DNA of 45,588 bases, taken from assembly GCF_947488025.1 (NCBI RefSeq), contig NZ_CANKYS010000018.1, positions 1 through 45,588 of the forward strand, written 5' to 3'. Shown piece by piece: positions 8,191-17,383 of this stretch. The notes beneath the pieces were generated by a model. That model had not been told where the DNA came from. It worked only from the letters and a program-made list of their open reading frames with translations, and did no database searches. This DNA is from an uncultured Nocardioides sp. (GTDB lineage Bacteria; Actinomycetota; Actinomycetes; Propionibacteriales; Nocardioidaceae). Position 1 is the first letter of the stretch; every line of letters begins with the position of its first letter. Both the position numbers and the translations under genes were made by a program.

Positions 8191-9605
8191 CCAGCAGCGG
8201 CACGCGAGGGAGCGGCACCGACACCCGGAGGACCATGAGCGGCGCCGACGCGATGTGGCTGCACGCCGACCGCCCCAACCACCTCATGGTCATCGACGGC
8301 ATCATGTGGACCGCCGAACCCCTGGACCCGGCACGCCTGCGACGCACCGTGCAGGAGCGGCTGGTCGACGTCTACCCCGTCTTCCACCAACGCCCCGCGG
8401 CCCCGGCGCACCCGTGGGAGCTGCCGGGCTGGGAGGACGACCCCGACTTCTCCCTGTCCCACCACCTGCACCACGCGAAGCTCCGCAAGCCCGGTGGCGA
8501 CGCCCAGCTGCGCGCGTTCCTGGAGAAGAAGGTCCGCCGGCCCCTCGACCGCACCCGACCACTGTGGGAGACGTGGGTGATCGACGGGTACGGCGGCGGG
8601 TCGGTCGTCTTCTCGCGGCTGCACCACGCCATGGCCGACGGGATCGCGCTGGCGCAGGTGATGCTGACCCTGACCGACCCCACCCCCGACGGGCAGGACC
8701 CGCCCCCTGAGGTCGACGTCCACCGGGCGGGGCGCCTCGGCTCGCTCGTCTCGTCGGCGACCGGGCTGCTGCGCGCCACCGCGAGCCTCCCGACGGCACC
8801 GGTCACGGCCCTCAAGGGGGTCGGGGTCACCCGCAAGCTGCTGCTCGACGTGCTGCCCGACTCGCGGTTCAGCCACGAGCCCGGCGTGGAGAAGCGGCTG
8901 GCCTGGACCCGCCCCCAGCCGCTGGCCGACGTCAAGGCGATCGGGAGGGCGACCGGGAGCACGGTCAACGACGTGCTGATCGCCGCGCTGTCGGGCGCCC
9001 TGACCCGCTACCTGCGCAGCTTCGACGAGTCGGTCGACCGGCTGACGACGATGGTCCCGGTCAACATCCGGCCCCCCGACCAGCCGCTGCCCCGTGAGCT
9101 CGGCAACAAGTTCGCCCTGGTCATGCTGCACCTGCCCACCGCCGACATGTCCCCGCGGCAGCGCCTCGATGAGGTGCACCGGCGCATGGAGCACATCAAG
9201 CACTCCCCCGAGGTGTTCATCACCTCGGCCGTGGCCGAGGGGATCGGCCACCTGCACGCCGTCGAGAAGCCGCTGGTCGACTTCTTCGCCGGCAAGGCGG
9301 TCGGGGTCACCACCAACGTGGCCGGACCGCAGCAGCCGCGCTACCTCGCCGGCGTCGAGGTGACGGGCGTGCTCGGGTGGGTGCCCGGCTCGGGCGGTCA
9401 GACGCTGGGCGTGTGCATCTTCAGCTACGCCGGGACGGTGCGGGTCGGCTTCAAGGTCGACGCAGCCACGGTGCCGCAGCCGGAACGGCTGGTCGCGCTC
9501 GTCGAGGCCGAACTGGACGCGCTGCGCCGGCTCGTCACACCCGACCGCGCAGGATCCGACGCCAGTAGACCTGCGGCAGCACGTAGCGGTCCACCCACCA
9601 CGTGA
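8187..9605 (+). CDS. wax ester synthase / diacylglycerol acyltransferase (WS/DGAT)
   Basis: 472 residues; ATG overlaps the preceding stop by four bases. Intact acyltransferase motif HHAMADG at residues 146-152 (His147 as general base, Asp151 structural), followed by VNDVLIAALSGAL, a VPVNIRP segment and the C-terminal TTNVAGP motif of the DUF1298 half. WS/DGAT enzymes join acyl-CoA to a fatty alcohol or diacylglycerol on the membrane/lipid-body surface. Coupled downstream of an aldehyde-forming and an alcohol-forming reductase, it would complete wax-ester synthesis. Its 3' end overlaps the convergent flavoprotein gene by 71 bases. Confidence 0.9.
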   Translation: MTSSGTRGSGTDTRRTMSGADAMWLHADRPNHLMVIDGIMWTAEPLDPARLRRTVQERLVDVYPVFHQRPAAPAHPWELPGWEDDPDFSLSHHLHHAKLRKPGGDAQLRAFLEKKVRRPLDRTRPLWETWVIDGYGGGSVVFSRLHHAMADGIALAQVMLTLTDPTPDGQDPPPEVDVHRAGRLGSLVSSATGLLRATASLPTAPVTALKGVGVTRKLLLDVLPDSRFSHEPGVEKRLAWTRPQPLADVKAIGRATGSTVNDVLIAALSGALTRYLRSFDESVDRLTTMVPVNIRPPDQPLPRELGNKFALVMLHLPTADMSPRQRLDEVHRRMEHIKHSPEVFITSAVAEGIGHLHAVEKPLVDFFAGKAVGVTTNVAGPQQPRYLAGVEVTGVLGWVPGSGGQTLGVCIFSYAGTVRVGFKVDAATVPQPERLVALVEAELDALRRLVTPDRAGSDASRPAAARSGPPTT

Positions 9606-10725
9606 CCGCGCGCGGCACGGTCAGGTCGGGGAACGGCACGGTCGGTCGCGGCCGGCCGTCGCGGTCGACCTCGACGAGCATCAGCCGACGGCGCCCCGTC
9701 GTGATCGGCATGACGGTGTAGCCGTCGTAACGCTGCAGCGGGCGGCCGAGGCGGGCAGCCAGGATGTTGGGCGCCAGGACCGCCACCTGCTTGCGCAGCG
9801 CTCCCCCGGACGGTCGGGTGCCCAGGTCGGCCACGTCGCCGAGCGACCACACGTCCGGGAAGGAGTGGTGCCGCATCGTCTCCGGGTCGACGTCGACCAG
9901 ACCGGCCGGGTGCTCGCCCGCCAACCCGGCGTCGACGACCCAGCGGGGCGCCCGGTAGCGCGGCACCACGTGGGCGAACGCGACGTCCTCGATCGTCTCC
10001 GCCCCCGTCGGCGTGGCCAGGGTGACGCCGCGGCCGTCGAGCCGGGCGACCGTCGACCCGCGGTGGACGCGGACGCCGTACGACGCCAGCGCCGCCTCGA
10101 GCCGCGCGTCCGGGCCGTCGAGTCCGAGCGGCGAGGCGCCGGGGAGCACCAGGTGCACGTCGACGTCCTCGAGCACCTCGGCGCGGCGCCAGTGGTCGCA
10201 GGCCATGAAGAGCGGCTTGAGCGCGGTGGCGCCGCACGGCGCCGGCTCGGGCGGGACGGTGAAGACCACCCGCCCGGACTGCAGGCCGCGCAGCGCCGGC
10301 CAGACCCGTGCCGCGGTGTCGTCGTCGAAGGTCGACGCCGCCCAGCCGGCGTCGTACGTCTCACGCAGGCCGGGGGTGGCGTCCCAGTCCTCGTCGAGCC
10401 CGGGACACACGACAAGGCTCCTGCACGTGAAGCGGCGCCCCGACCGGGTCAGGACCGACGGTCCCGCCGGGTCGACGGAGACGACCTCGTCGCGCAGCGT
10501 CGTACCTCCCTCCGGGACGACGGTGTCGGCCGGGCGCGAGAGCGACGACATGCGCGCCTCGCCCCCGCCGACGTAGCTCAGCAGCGGCCGGTAGCGGTGG
10601 ACCGGCCGCGACTCGATGACCGCCACGTCGGGCGCGCCGTCGCGCAGCAGCCGGGCGGCCAGGGACGTGCCGGCGTTGCCGCCCCCGATGACCAGGACGT
10701 CGTGGTGCTGCGGGTTGTCGGGCAC
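9535..10725 (-). CDS. SQOR-like FAD-dependent oxidoreductase
   Basis: 396 residues starting at GTG 10725. FAD motif VIGGGNAGTSLAARLL at the N-terminus, a second dinucleotide region, and the C-terminal block YDGYTVMPITTGRRRLMLVE closely matching type II sulfide:quinone oxidoreductases (YDGYTSCPLVTG in the human enzyme), with a membrane-associating C-terminal tail (RYVLPQVYWRRILRG). Cys164 (PCGATALKP) matches one redox Cys. The second redox Cys position is Met339, so the trisulfide-forming mechanism cannot be assumed and another substrate is possible. Transcribed alone toward the wax-synthase gene. Confidence 0.8.
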   Translation of the reverse strand: MPDNPQHHDVLVIGGGNAGTSLAARLLRDGAPDVAVIESRPVHRYRPLLSYVGGGEARMSSLSRPADTVVPEGGTTLRDEVVSVDPAGPSVLTRSGRRFTCRSLVVCPGLDEDWDATPGLRETYDAGWAASTFDDDTAARVWPALRGLQSGRVVFTVPPEPAPCGATALKPLFMACDHWRRAEVLEDVDVHLVLPGASPLGLDGPDARLEAALASYGVRVHRGSTVARLDGRGVTLATPTGAETIEDVAFAHVVPRYRAPRWVVDAGLAGEHPAGLVDVDPETMRHHSFPDVWSLGDVADLGTRPSGGALRKQVAVLAPNILAARLGRPLQRYDGYTVMPITTGRRRLMLVEVDRDGRPRPTVPFPDLTVPRAVTWWVDRYVLPQVYWRRILRGRV

Positions 10726-10731
10726 GCTCCC

Positions 10732-10737
10732 AAACTA
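10732..10737 (-). promoter_or_regulatory. -10 element of a leaderless promoter for the SQOR-like gene
   Basis: TAGTTT lies exactly six bases before the GTG start at 10725, the spacing expected when transcription begins at the first base of the start codon. No Shine-Dalgarno sequence precedes this GTG. Confidence 0.6.
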
Positions 10738-10758
10738 GCCCCGGCGTCGCGAAGGGGC

Positions 10759-11451
10759 TCAGACCCCGGTCTCGAGGCGGAAGCCGACCCCGCGGATCGC
10801 GACGACCTTCTCACCGGCCGCGGCGGCCTCGAGCTTGCTGCGCAGGCGGCCGATGGTGACGTCGAGGGTCTTGGTCGAGCCATACCAGTTCTGGTCCCAG
10901 ACCTCGTTCATGAGGGTCTCGCGGGGGACGACCTTGTCGTGGTTGTTGGCCAGGACTGCCAGGACGTCGAACTCCTTGGCGGTCAGCGCGATCTCGCGGT
11001 CGCCGAGGTGGACGCGGCGCGAGCCGGCATCGATCCGCAGGCCCGAGGAGGTGGTGACGGTGGAGTCGTCGGGCGCGGGGGCGCTGCCGCTGCGTCGCAG
11101 CAGCGCGCGCACGCGCGCGAGGAGCTCGGCGAGACCGAACGGCTTGGCGAGGTAGTCGTCGGCTCCGACGTCGAGGCCGACGACGCGGTCGAGCTCGCCG
11201 GCACGGGCGGTCACCATGATGATGCCGCCGAGGTAGCCCCCCGAGCGCATCTGGCGGCACACGTCGATGCCGTCCATGTCGGGCAGGCCCAGGTCGAGGA
11301 TCACCACGGCGGGCCCCTCGCTCACGGCGAACGACACGGCATCGGCGCCCACGGACACGCGATTGACCTCGTAGCCCTCGCGCTCGAGCGTGCGCATGAG
11401 AGGGACGGCGATGTCTTCCTCGTCCTCAACCACCAGCACGTCGTGAGCCAT
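10759..11451 (-). CDS. OmpR/PhoB-type response regulator (orphan)
   Basis: 230 residues from ATG 11451 (MAHDVLVV), chosen over an ATG four codons upstream because a TATGCT hexamer sits seven bases before it. Receiver domain with acidic pocket VEDEED, phosphoacceptor Asp53 in ILDLGLPDMDG, conserved Thr in VTARA and Lys in KPF; then a winged-helix DNA-binding domain (about 130-228) with LTAKEFDVLAVLANNHDKVV and RLRSKLE. It is a transcription factor controlled by phosphorylation. No sensor kinase lies next to it, so its partner is elsewhere or unknown. Confidence 0.92.
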   Translation of the reverse strand: MAHDVLVVEDEEDIAVPLMRTLEREGYEVNRVSVGADAVSFAVSEGPAVVILDLGLPDMDGIDVCRQMRSGGYLGGIIMVTARAGELDRVVGLDVGADDYLAKPFGLAELLARVRALLRRSGSAPAPDDSTVTTSSGLRIDAGSRRVHLGDREIALTAKEFDVLAVLANNHDKVVPRETLMNEVWDQNWYGSTKTLDVTIGRLRSKLEAAAAGEKVVAIRGVGFRLETGV

Positions 11452-11458
11452 GGCGATG

Positions 11459-11464
11459 AGCATA
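11459..11464 (-). promoter_or_regulatory. -10-like element of the response regulator gene
   Basis: TATGCT on the minus strand, seven bases upstream of ATG 11451; it overlaps the longer alternative start at 11463. Consistent with a leaderless or near-leaderless transcript. Confidence 0.45.
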
Positions 11465-11541
11465 GATGCAGGTCCTGACGCGGGGGCCCGAATCCCGGGG
11501 GTCGTCGGACCAGGGCACCCGCACGGGGGGTCGGGCCGGGG

Positions 11542-12444
11542 TCAGGCCTCGAAGACGTCCCCCAGCTCGGCCACCCGCTCCAGCACCTGGTCCATGGTGA
11601 GCTGCTCGAGCGCCAGGTCGTCCTCGGCGCCCTCCTCCACCTCGTCCCACGTCAGCGGGGCGGCGACGGTCGGTCGCTCCCGACCGCGCAGCGAGTACGG
11701 CGAGATGGTCGTCTTCGAGCCGGAGTTCTGCGACCAGTCGAGGAACACCTTGCCGGGCCGCTTGGCCTTGGTCATCACGCTCGTGACGAGGTCGGGGTGC
11801 TCCTTCATCAGCTCCTCGGCGACCTCCTTCGCGAGCGCCGTGGTCCCGTCGCTGTCCAGGCTGCCGCGTCCGGTGGGCAGCGGGGCGTAGAGGTGGAGGC
11901 CCTTGCTGCCGCTGAGGACGGGCGTGCACCCGAGGTCGCGCGCGGCCAGCGCGTCGCGCACCATCAGCGCGACCTGGGCGCACTCGTGGAGCCCGGCCGG
12001 CTCGCCGGGGTCGAGGTCGATCACCAGGCGGTCGGGGTTGCGCGGCCGGCCCTTCGCGTCGACGGTCCACTGGTGCACGTGCAGCTCGAGCGCGGCGAGG
12101 TTGGCCAGCCAGGTGAGGGTGGCCAGGTCGTCGCAGATCGGGAAGCGGATGGTGCCGTCTCCCTTGCCGGACCGCGAGCCCGCGGTCGACACCTCGTGCG
12201 TCCGCACCCACGACGGCGTACCCGCGGGAGCGTTCTTCTCGAAGAAGCTCGCGCCCTCCACCCCGTGCGGCCAGCGGATCCGGGTCACCGCCCGGTCCTT
12301 CAGGTGCGGCAGCAGGACGGGTGAGACCTGCACGTAGTAGTTGAGGACCTCGCCCTTGGTGGTGCCCGTGCGTGGGTAGAGCACCTTGTCGAGGTTGCTG
12401 ATCGTGAGCGTGCGGCCCTCGACGTCGACCTGGAGCTCGCTCAC
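11542..12444 (-). CDS. ligD: LigD-type primase/polymerase domain protein (NHEJ)
   Basis: 300 residues from a GTG with a strong GGAGGA site six bases upstream; the GTG overlaps the ligase stop (GTGA). This is the stand-alone polymerase domain of bacterial LigD (archaeo-eukaryotic primase fold): TISNLDKVLYPRTG near the N-terminus, WPHGVEG, the metal-binding VIDLDPGE motif, and SGSKGLHLYAPL. It adds nucleotides, often ribonucleotides, at DNA double-strand ends during non-homologous end joining. The C-terminus is a short acidic tail. No nuclease domain is present here. Confidence 0.93.
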   Translation of the reverse strand: MSELQVDVEGRTLTISNLDKVLYPRTGTTKGEVLNYYVQVSPVLLPHLKDRAVTRIRWPHGVEGASFFEKNAPAGTPSWVRTHEVSTAGSRSGKGDGTIRFPICDDLATLTWLANLAALELHVHQWTVDAKGRPRNPDRLVIDLDPGEPAGLHECAQVALMVRDALAARDLGCTPVLSGSKGLHLYAPLPTGRGSLDSDGTTALAKEVAEELMKEHPDLVTSVMTKAKRPGKVFLDWSQNSGSKTTISPYSLRGRERPTVAAPLTWDEVEEGAEDDLALEQLTMDQVLERVAELGDVFEA

Positions 12445-13364
12445 TGAAGGTCCTCCGGAGACAGGTCGTCGCGGACGCCCTGGAACGACGGCTGGCGCAG
12501 GCGCTCGTAGCCGAGCCCGTGGGTGTCGACGTCGACCACGACCCGCGGCTCGACCCAGAACGTGCCGGCGGCGTCGACGCGCGGCACCTCGTCGCCGAAC
12601 GGGGACTCCCCCGTCGCCAGCGGCGCCAGCAGCGCGGCGAGCCGGGTGCTGGTGGCGCCGGCGATGCCGCTGCCCACGCGCCCGCGGTAGAGCAGGCCGT
12701 CGGGGGTCGGCTCTCCCACGAGCAGCGACGCCAGCCGGTCCGTCGTACCGACCTGCGGGCGCCAGCCGCCGACGACGAACGACCCGCGGTGGCGGTGGGC
12801 GAGCTTGCGCCAGTCCTCGCTGCGGGCGTCGAAGCGGTAGCGCGAGGAGCGGCGCTTGCTCACGACCCCCTCGAGCCCCTGCTGGAGGGTGGCGTCGAAC
12901 AGCATGTCGCCGTCGTCGTACGCCGCTGGCACCTGCCACGTCGAGTCCGCGAGCGGCAGCCCCTCCAGCAGCGCGCGGCGCTCCTCCAGCGGGCGGCTGG
13001 TCAGGTCCTCCCCGTCGAGGCGCAGCAGGTCGAACACCATGAGCGTGGCGGGCACCGACCTCACCAGCCGTGCGACCTCCCGGGCATTGCGCACGTGCAT
13101 GCGGTGCTGGAGCACGCGGAAGTCGGGGACGCCGCGCTCGTTGAGGGCGATCACCTCGCCGTCGACCAGGAGGTCGCGGTCGCCGAGCGGCGCTGCGGCG
13201 AGGTCGGGCCAGGCCGCGGTGACGTCGTTGTCGTTGCGGCTCGTCATGCGTACGACGCCGTCGCGGACGTCGACGAGCACGCGCACGCCGTCCCACTTGA
13301 CCTCGTGCAGCCACTGCGCGCCGGTGGGGACGCGGTCGGTCTTGCTGGCGAGCATCGGGCGCAC
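12441..13364 (-). CDS. ATP-dependent DNA ligase (NHEJ)
   Basis: 307 residues from GTG 13364 (VRPMLASKTDRV), chosen because CAGACT lies six bases upstream; ATG 13355 is the alternative. Adenylation motif EVKWDGVR with nucleotidyl Lys23, motif III FDLLRLDGEDL, motif IV EGVVSKRRSSRY, motif V WRKLAHRHRG, then an OB-fold domain (about 195-305). It seals breaks using ATP. It is coupled to the LigD-type polymerase gene and divergent from ku, so the three genes form an end-joining locus in which the usual LigD fusion is split into separate proteins. Confidence 0.93.
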   Translation of the reverse strand: MRPMLASKTDRVPTGAQWLHEVKWDGVRVLVDVRDGVVRMTSRNDNDVTAAWPDLAAAPLGDRDLLVDGEVIALNERGVPDFRVLQHRMHVRNAREVARLVRSVPATLMVFDLLRLDGEDLTSRPLEERRALLEGLPLADSTWQVPAAYDDGDMLFDATLQQGLEGVVSKRRSSRYRFDARSEDWRKLAHRHRGSFVVGGWRPQVGTTDRLASLLVGEPTPDGLLYRGRVGSGIAGATSTRLAALLAPLATGESPFGDEVPRVDAAGTFWVEPRVVVDVDTHGLGYERLRQPSFQGVRDDLSPEDLQ

Positions 13365-13370
13365 GCGTGC

Positions 13371-13376
13371 AGTCTG
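13371..13376 (-). promoter_or_regulatory. -10-like element of the ligase gene
   Basis: CAGACT six bases before GTG 13364 on the minus strand; the same hexamer and spacing precede the hydratase gene at 40339. Supports a leaderless transcript. Confidence 0.45.
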
Positions 13377-13427
13377 GCATCCCTGCGTCCCCCCATCTGG
13401 AGGGAGACGAGTGTCTGGAGTGACGGC

Positions 13428-13433
13428 TATCGT
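13428..13433 (+). promoter_or_regulatory. -10 element of a leaderless ku promoter
   Basis: TATCGT with exactly six bases to the ku ATG at 13440, and no Shine-Dalgarno sequence. It lies in the 75-base divergent gap shared with the ligase promoter. Confidence 0.65.
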
Positions 13434-13439
13434 CGTGTC

Positions 13440-14432
<993 letters not shown>

Positions 14433-14568
14433 CCCCCCGGTCCTGGGCCGCCTGCTCGAGCCGCCCGTTCGAGGCGCCTGCTCGAGCGGTGGTCCACCCA
14501 CCTTCTCGAGGTGCGGACCGTGGGCTGGCCACCGCCGCCCGGCGGGTCGGCGTACGACACGCGGCTGG

Positions 14569-14695
14569 GCGGTGCGTGAGGCAGGTTCCCGGGCCTCAGA
14601 AGCTGCGCCACGCACCGCTCAGCGACGAACGCCCACGCAGCGGTGCGTGAGGCACGTTCCCGGGCGCCAGAAGCTGCGCCACGCACCGCTCAGCG
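14569..14695. repeat. two tandem 56-bp palindrome-ended elements
   Basis: Copies at 14569-14624 and 14640-14695 differ at three positions. Each begins GCGGTGCGTG and ends with its exact reverse complement CACGCACCGC followed by TCAGCG, with a CCCGGG centre, so each can form a hairpin. They lie in the 273-base gap between convergent ku and the carboxyltransferase gene and may terminate transcription from both sides, or be a REP-like dispersed repeat. Just upstream (14449-14516) are four CTCGAG-containing segments. No gene was seen in the gap. Confidence 0.75.
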
Positions 14696-14705
14696 GCGGC
14701 ATGCC

Positions 14706-16169
14706 TCAGGAGGCGTGGGCCACGGGCACCCGGCCGCCGAGCTCGCGCAGCCGCGCCCCGACCTCGGCCGCGACCGCGACCGCGAGGTCGTGCGGCGACT
14801 CGCCGTCGACCTCCGGGACGATGTGGTGCACGATGCCGTCGGCCAGGAGATCCACGGCGCGGACCCGCTGCTGGGTGGCCATCTCGGGCGCGTGGGTGAC
14901 GTCGCCGTGCACGATCACGCTGGCGCCCTCGGGGGGCAGCGGCGAGAGCCAGGCGTGCTCGGTGGCGATGACCATCTGCGCCGGGAGCAGCGCGAGCGCT
15001 CCCCCGCCACAGCCCTGGCCGAGGACGACCGAGAGCGTCGGCACCCGCATCGTGGTGAGCGTGGCGATGCACCGCGCGATCTCGCCGGCGATGGCGCGCT
15101 CCTCCGCCTCGGGCGAGAGCTCGGCGCCGGGGGTGTCGATCACGGTGACCAGCGGCAGCCCGAGCTCCTCGGCCAGCCGCATGCCGCGGCGCGCCTCGCG
15201 CAGCGCCCCCGGCCCCATGAGGTGACCCGGCGTCTGGCGCGAGCGATCCTGTCCCACGACCACGCAGGGCTGGTCGTCGATGCGGGTCAGCGCGACCGTC
15301 ACGGTGGAGTCGCGCTCGCCCTCGTCCGTGCCACGCAGCCGGACCGTGCCGGTGGCCCCGTGCGCGAGGAGGTCGCGCAGGCCGAGGCGATCCGCCGCCC
15401 GGGTGCGCTCGATGCTGTCCCAAGCCGGGTGGTCGCCCAGCAGGCGCTTCGGCCGCTGTCGCAGCCCTCCCGGGCCGGGCCGGTCGACCAGCACGCCGAG
15501 GGCGAGGTCGACCATGGCCGGGAGGTCCTCCGACGCGACCACCCCGTCGATCACGCCGGACGCCGCGAGGTGCTCGGCGACCTGGACGCCGGGTCGGAAC
15601 GGACGACCGTTGAGCGCCTCGAAGACCTTCGGCCCGAGGAAGCCCACGAGCGCGCCCGGCTCGGCGACGGTCACGTGCCCGAGCGAGCCCCACGAGGCGT
15701 ACACGCCGCCGGTGGTCGGGTGGCGGAGGTGCACGAGGTAGGGCAGCCCGGCCGCGCGATGGGCCATCAGCGCCCGGGAGATCTCGGCCATCCGGACGAA
15801 CGCCGGCGTGCCCTCCTGCATGCGGGTGCCGCCCGACGCGGTGCTGGCGAGCAGGGGCAGGCCCTCCTCGGTGGCGCGGCGTACGGCCGCGATGATCCGG
15901 TCCGCCGCGACCCGACCGATCGAGCCGGCCAGGAAGCCGAACTCGTTGACGACGAACGCCACCGGACGCCCGCGCACCTCGCCGCGGCCGGTGAGCACCG
16001 ACTCGTCGGTGCCGGCCTTGGCTGCAGCCGCCTCGAGGACGGCGCGGTAGCCGGCGTCGACCCCGCTCAGGTCTACCGGCTCGTCCCACGAGGCGTGGGT
16101 CCCGGGGTCGAGGACGAGGTCCAGCAGCTCGTGGGCGGTCCAGCGCTTCGCCCTCACCGGGGTCGTCAC
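14706..16169 (-). CDS. fused carboxyltransferase (AccD-AccA / MdcD-MdcE-like)
   Basis: 487 residues, GTG overlapping the CoA-transferase stop (GTGA). Two crotonase-fold carboxyltransferase halves: an N-terminal beta-like half (about 30-220; LASTASGGTRMQEGTPAFV, TTGGVYASWGSLG, GFLGPKVFE) and a C-terminal alpha-like half (about 270-470; VVVGQDRSRQTPG, LPLVTVIDTPGAELSPEAEE, GQGCGGGALALLPA). The Cys4 zinc ribbon of typical AccD is absent. The fusion could be the carboxyltransferase of an acyl-CoA carboxylase, or a biotin-independent malonate/malonyl-CoA decarboxylase; no biotin carboxylase or biotin carrier gene is nearby, and the CoA-transferase and FCD regulator favour the decarboxylase reading. 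Confidence 0.8.
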   Translation of the reverse strand: MTTPVRAKRWTAHELLDLVLDPGTHASWDEPVDLSGVDAGYRAVLEAAAAKAGTDESVLTGRGEVRGRPVAFVVNEFGFLAGSIGRVAADRIIAAVRRATEEGLPLLASTASGGTRMQEGTPAFVRMAEISRALMAHRAAGLPYLVHLRHPTTGGVYASWGSLGHVTVAEPGALVGFLGPKVFEALNGRPFRPGVQVAEHLAASGVIDGVVASEDLPAMVDLALGVLVDRPGPGGLRQRPKRLLGDHPAWDSIERTRAADRLGLRDLLAHGATGTVRLRGTDEGERDSTVTVALTRIDDQPCVVVGQDRSRQTPGHLMGPGALREARRGMRLAEELGLPLVTVIDTPGAELSPEAEERAIAGEIARCIATLTTMRVPTLSVVLGQGCGGGALALLPAQMVIATEHAWLSPLPPEGASVIVHGDVTHAPEMATQQRVRAVDLLADGIVHHIVPEVDGESPHDLAVAVAAEVGARLRELGGRVPVAHAS

Positions 16170-17383
16170 GCTCCCCCGCCTCCGACCCAGGCGCGGATCT
16201 CGTCGGCGTGCTGGTCGAGCAGCGGCGGGGCGACGTGGTCGCGGCGCGTCACCTCGGCACCCTCGGCGTCGAAGAACCGCAGCGGCGGGCCGGGCAGCGT
16301 CAGCCCACCGAGCGTGGGGTGCTCGACGTCGACGAGGAGGCCCTGGCTGGCGACCTGGTCCCACTCGTAGACCTCGTCGAGGGTCCGCACCTTGCCGGCC
16401 GGGATGCCGACCTCGGCGAGCCGGGCCAGCAGCGGCTCGGCGTCCCAGTCGGCGAACGCCTGCTCGACGACCGCGATGACCTCCTCGCGGCGGGCGACCC
16501 GCTCGCCGTTGGTGGCCATCCCGTCGGCGTCCGGGTCGAGCCCGAAGCCCGCGCAGAACTTCTTCCACAGCCCCTCGCTGCCGAGCGCGATCTGCACGGC
16601 GCCGTCGCGGCAGTGGAACAGCCCGTAGGGAGCGATCGAGGGGTGGTGGTTGCCCTGGGCGCGACCGACCTCGCCGGCCACGGTCCACCGGGTGCCCTGG
16701 AAGGCGTGCACGCCGACGACCGACGCGAGCAGCGACGTACGCACGACCGTGCCCTTGCCGGTGCGCTCGCGCTCGTGGAGCGCGGCGAGGACGCCGTAGG
16801 CGCCGTACATGCCCGAGAGCAGGTCCGCGATGGGTACGCCGACCCGCTGCGGGTCGTCGGGACCGGAGCCCGTCAGCGACATCAGCCCCGCCTCGCCCTG
16901 GGCGATCTGGTCGTAGCCGGCGCGGCCGCCCTCGGGGCCGTCGTGGCCGAAGCCGGTGATGGAGAGGACGACGAGGCGCGGGTTGCGCCGCATCAGCTCC
17001 TCGATGCCGAGGCCGAGACGCTCGAGGACGCCGGTGCGGAAGTTCTCGACGAGCACGTCGGCGCGCTCGACGAGGCCGACCAGCACGTCCTTGTCGCCCG
17101 CGTCCTTGAGATCGAGGGCGATGGACTCCTTGTTGCGGTTGGTGCAGAGGAAGTACGTCGACTGCCGGGCGTCGGGCTCGCCGACGAACGGCGGCCCCCA
17201 GCCGCGGGTGTCGTCGCCGCTGCCGGGTGCCTCCACCTTGATGACGCGGGCGCCGAGGTCGCCCAGCATCTGGGTGGCGTGAGGGCCGGCGAGCGCTCGG
17301 GTGAGGTCGACGACGAGGAGGTCGGAGAGCGGCCCGCTCGTGGCCGTAGTCGTGGAGGGGGAGGTCATGTGGGTGTTCACCAT
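16166..17383 (-). CDS. CaiB/BaiF family (class III) CoA-transferase
   Basis: 405 residues from ATG 17383; ATG 17368 (MTSPSTT) is an equally plausible start. Family III features: LLVVDLTRALAGPHATQMLGDLGARVIKVE at the N-terminus, NRNKESIALDL, ADVLVENFRTGVLERLGLG, GYDQIAQGEAGLM and GVPIADLLSGMYGAYGVL. The enzyme moves CoA between carboxylic acids. It overlaps the end of the broken permease gene by seven bases and is coupled to the carboxyltransferase gene downstream, so it probably activates the dicarboxylate or other acid that the permease once imported. Confidence 0.93.
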   Translation of the reverse strand: MVNTHMTSPSTTTATSGPLSDLLVVDLTRALAGPHATQMLGDLGARVIKVEAPGSGDDTRGWGPPFVGEPDARQSTYFLCTNRNKESIALDLKDAGDKDVLVGLVERADVLVENFRTGVLERLGLGIEELMRRNPRLVVLSITGFGHDGPEGGRAGYDQIAQGEAGLMSLTGSGPDDPQRVGVPIADLLSGMYGAYGVLAALHERERTGKGTVVRTSLLASVVGVHAFQGTRWTVAGEVGRAQGNHHPSIAPYGLFHCRDGAVQIALGSEGLWKKFCAGFGLDPDADGMATNGERVARREEVIAVVEQAFADWDAEPLLARLAEVGIPAGKVRTLDEVYEWDQVASQGLLVDVEHPTLGGLTLPGPPLRFFDAEGAEVTRRDHVAPPLLDQHADEIRAWVGGGGA

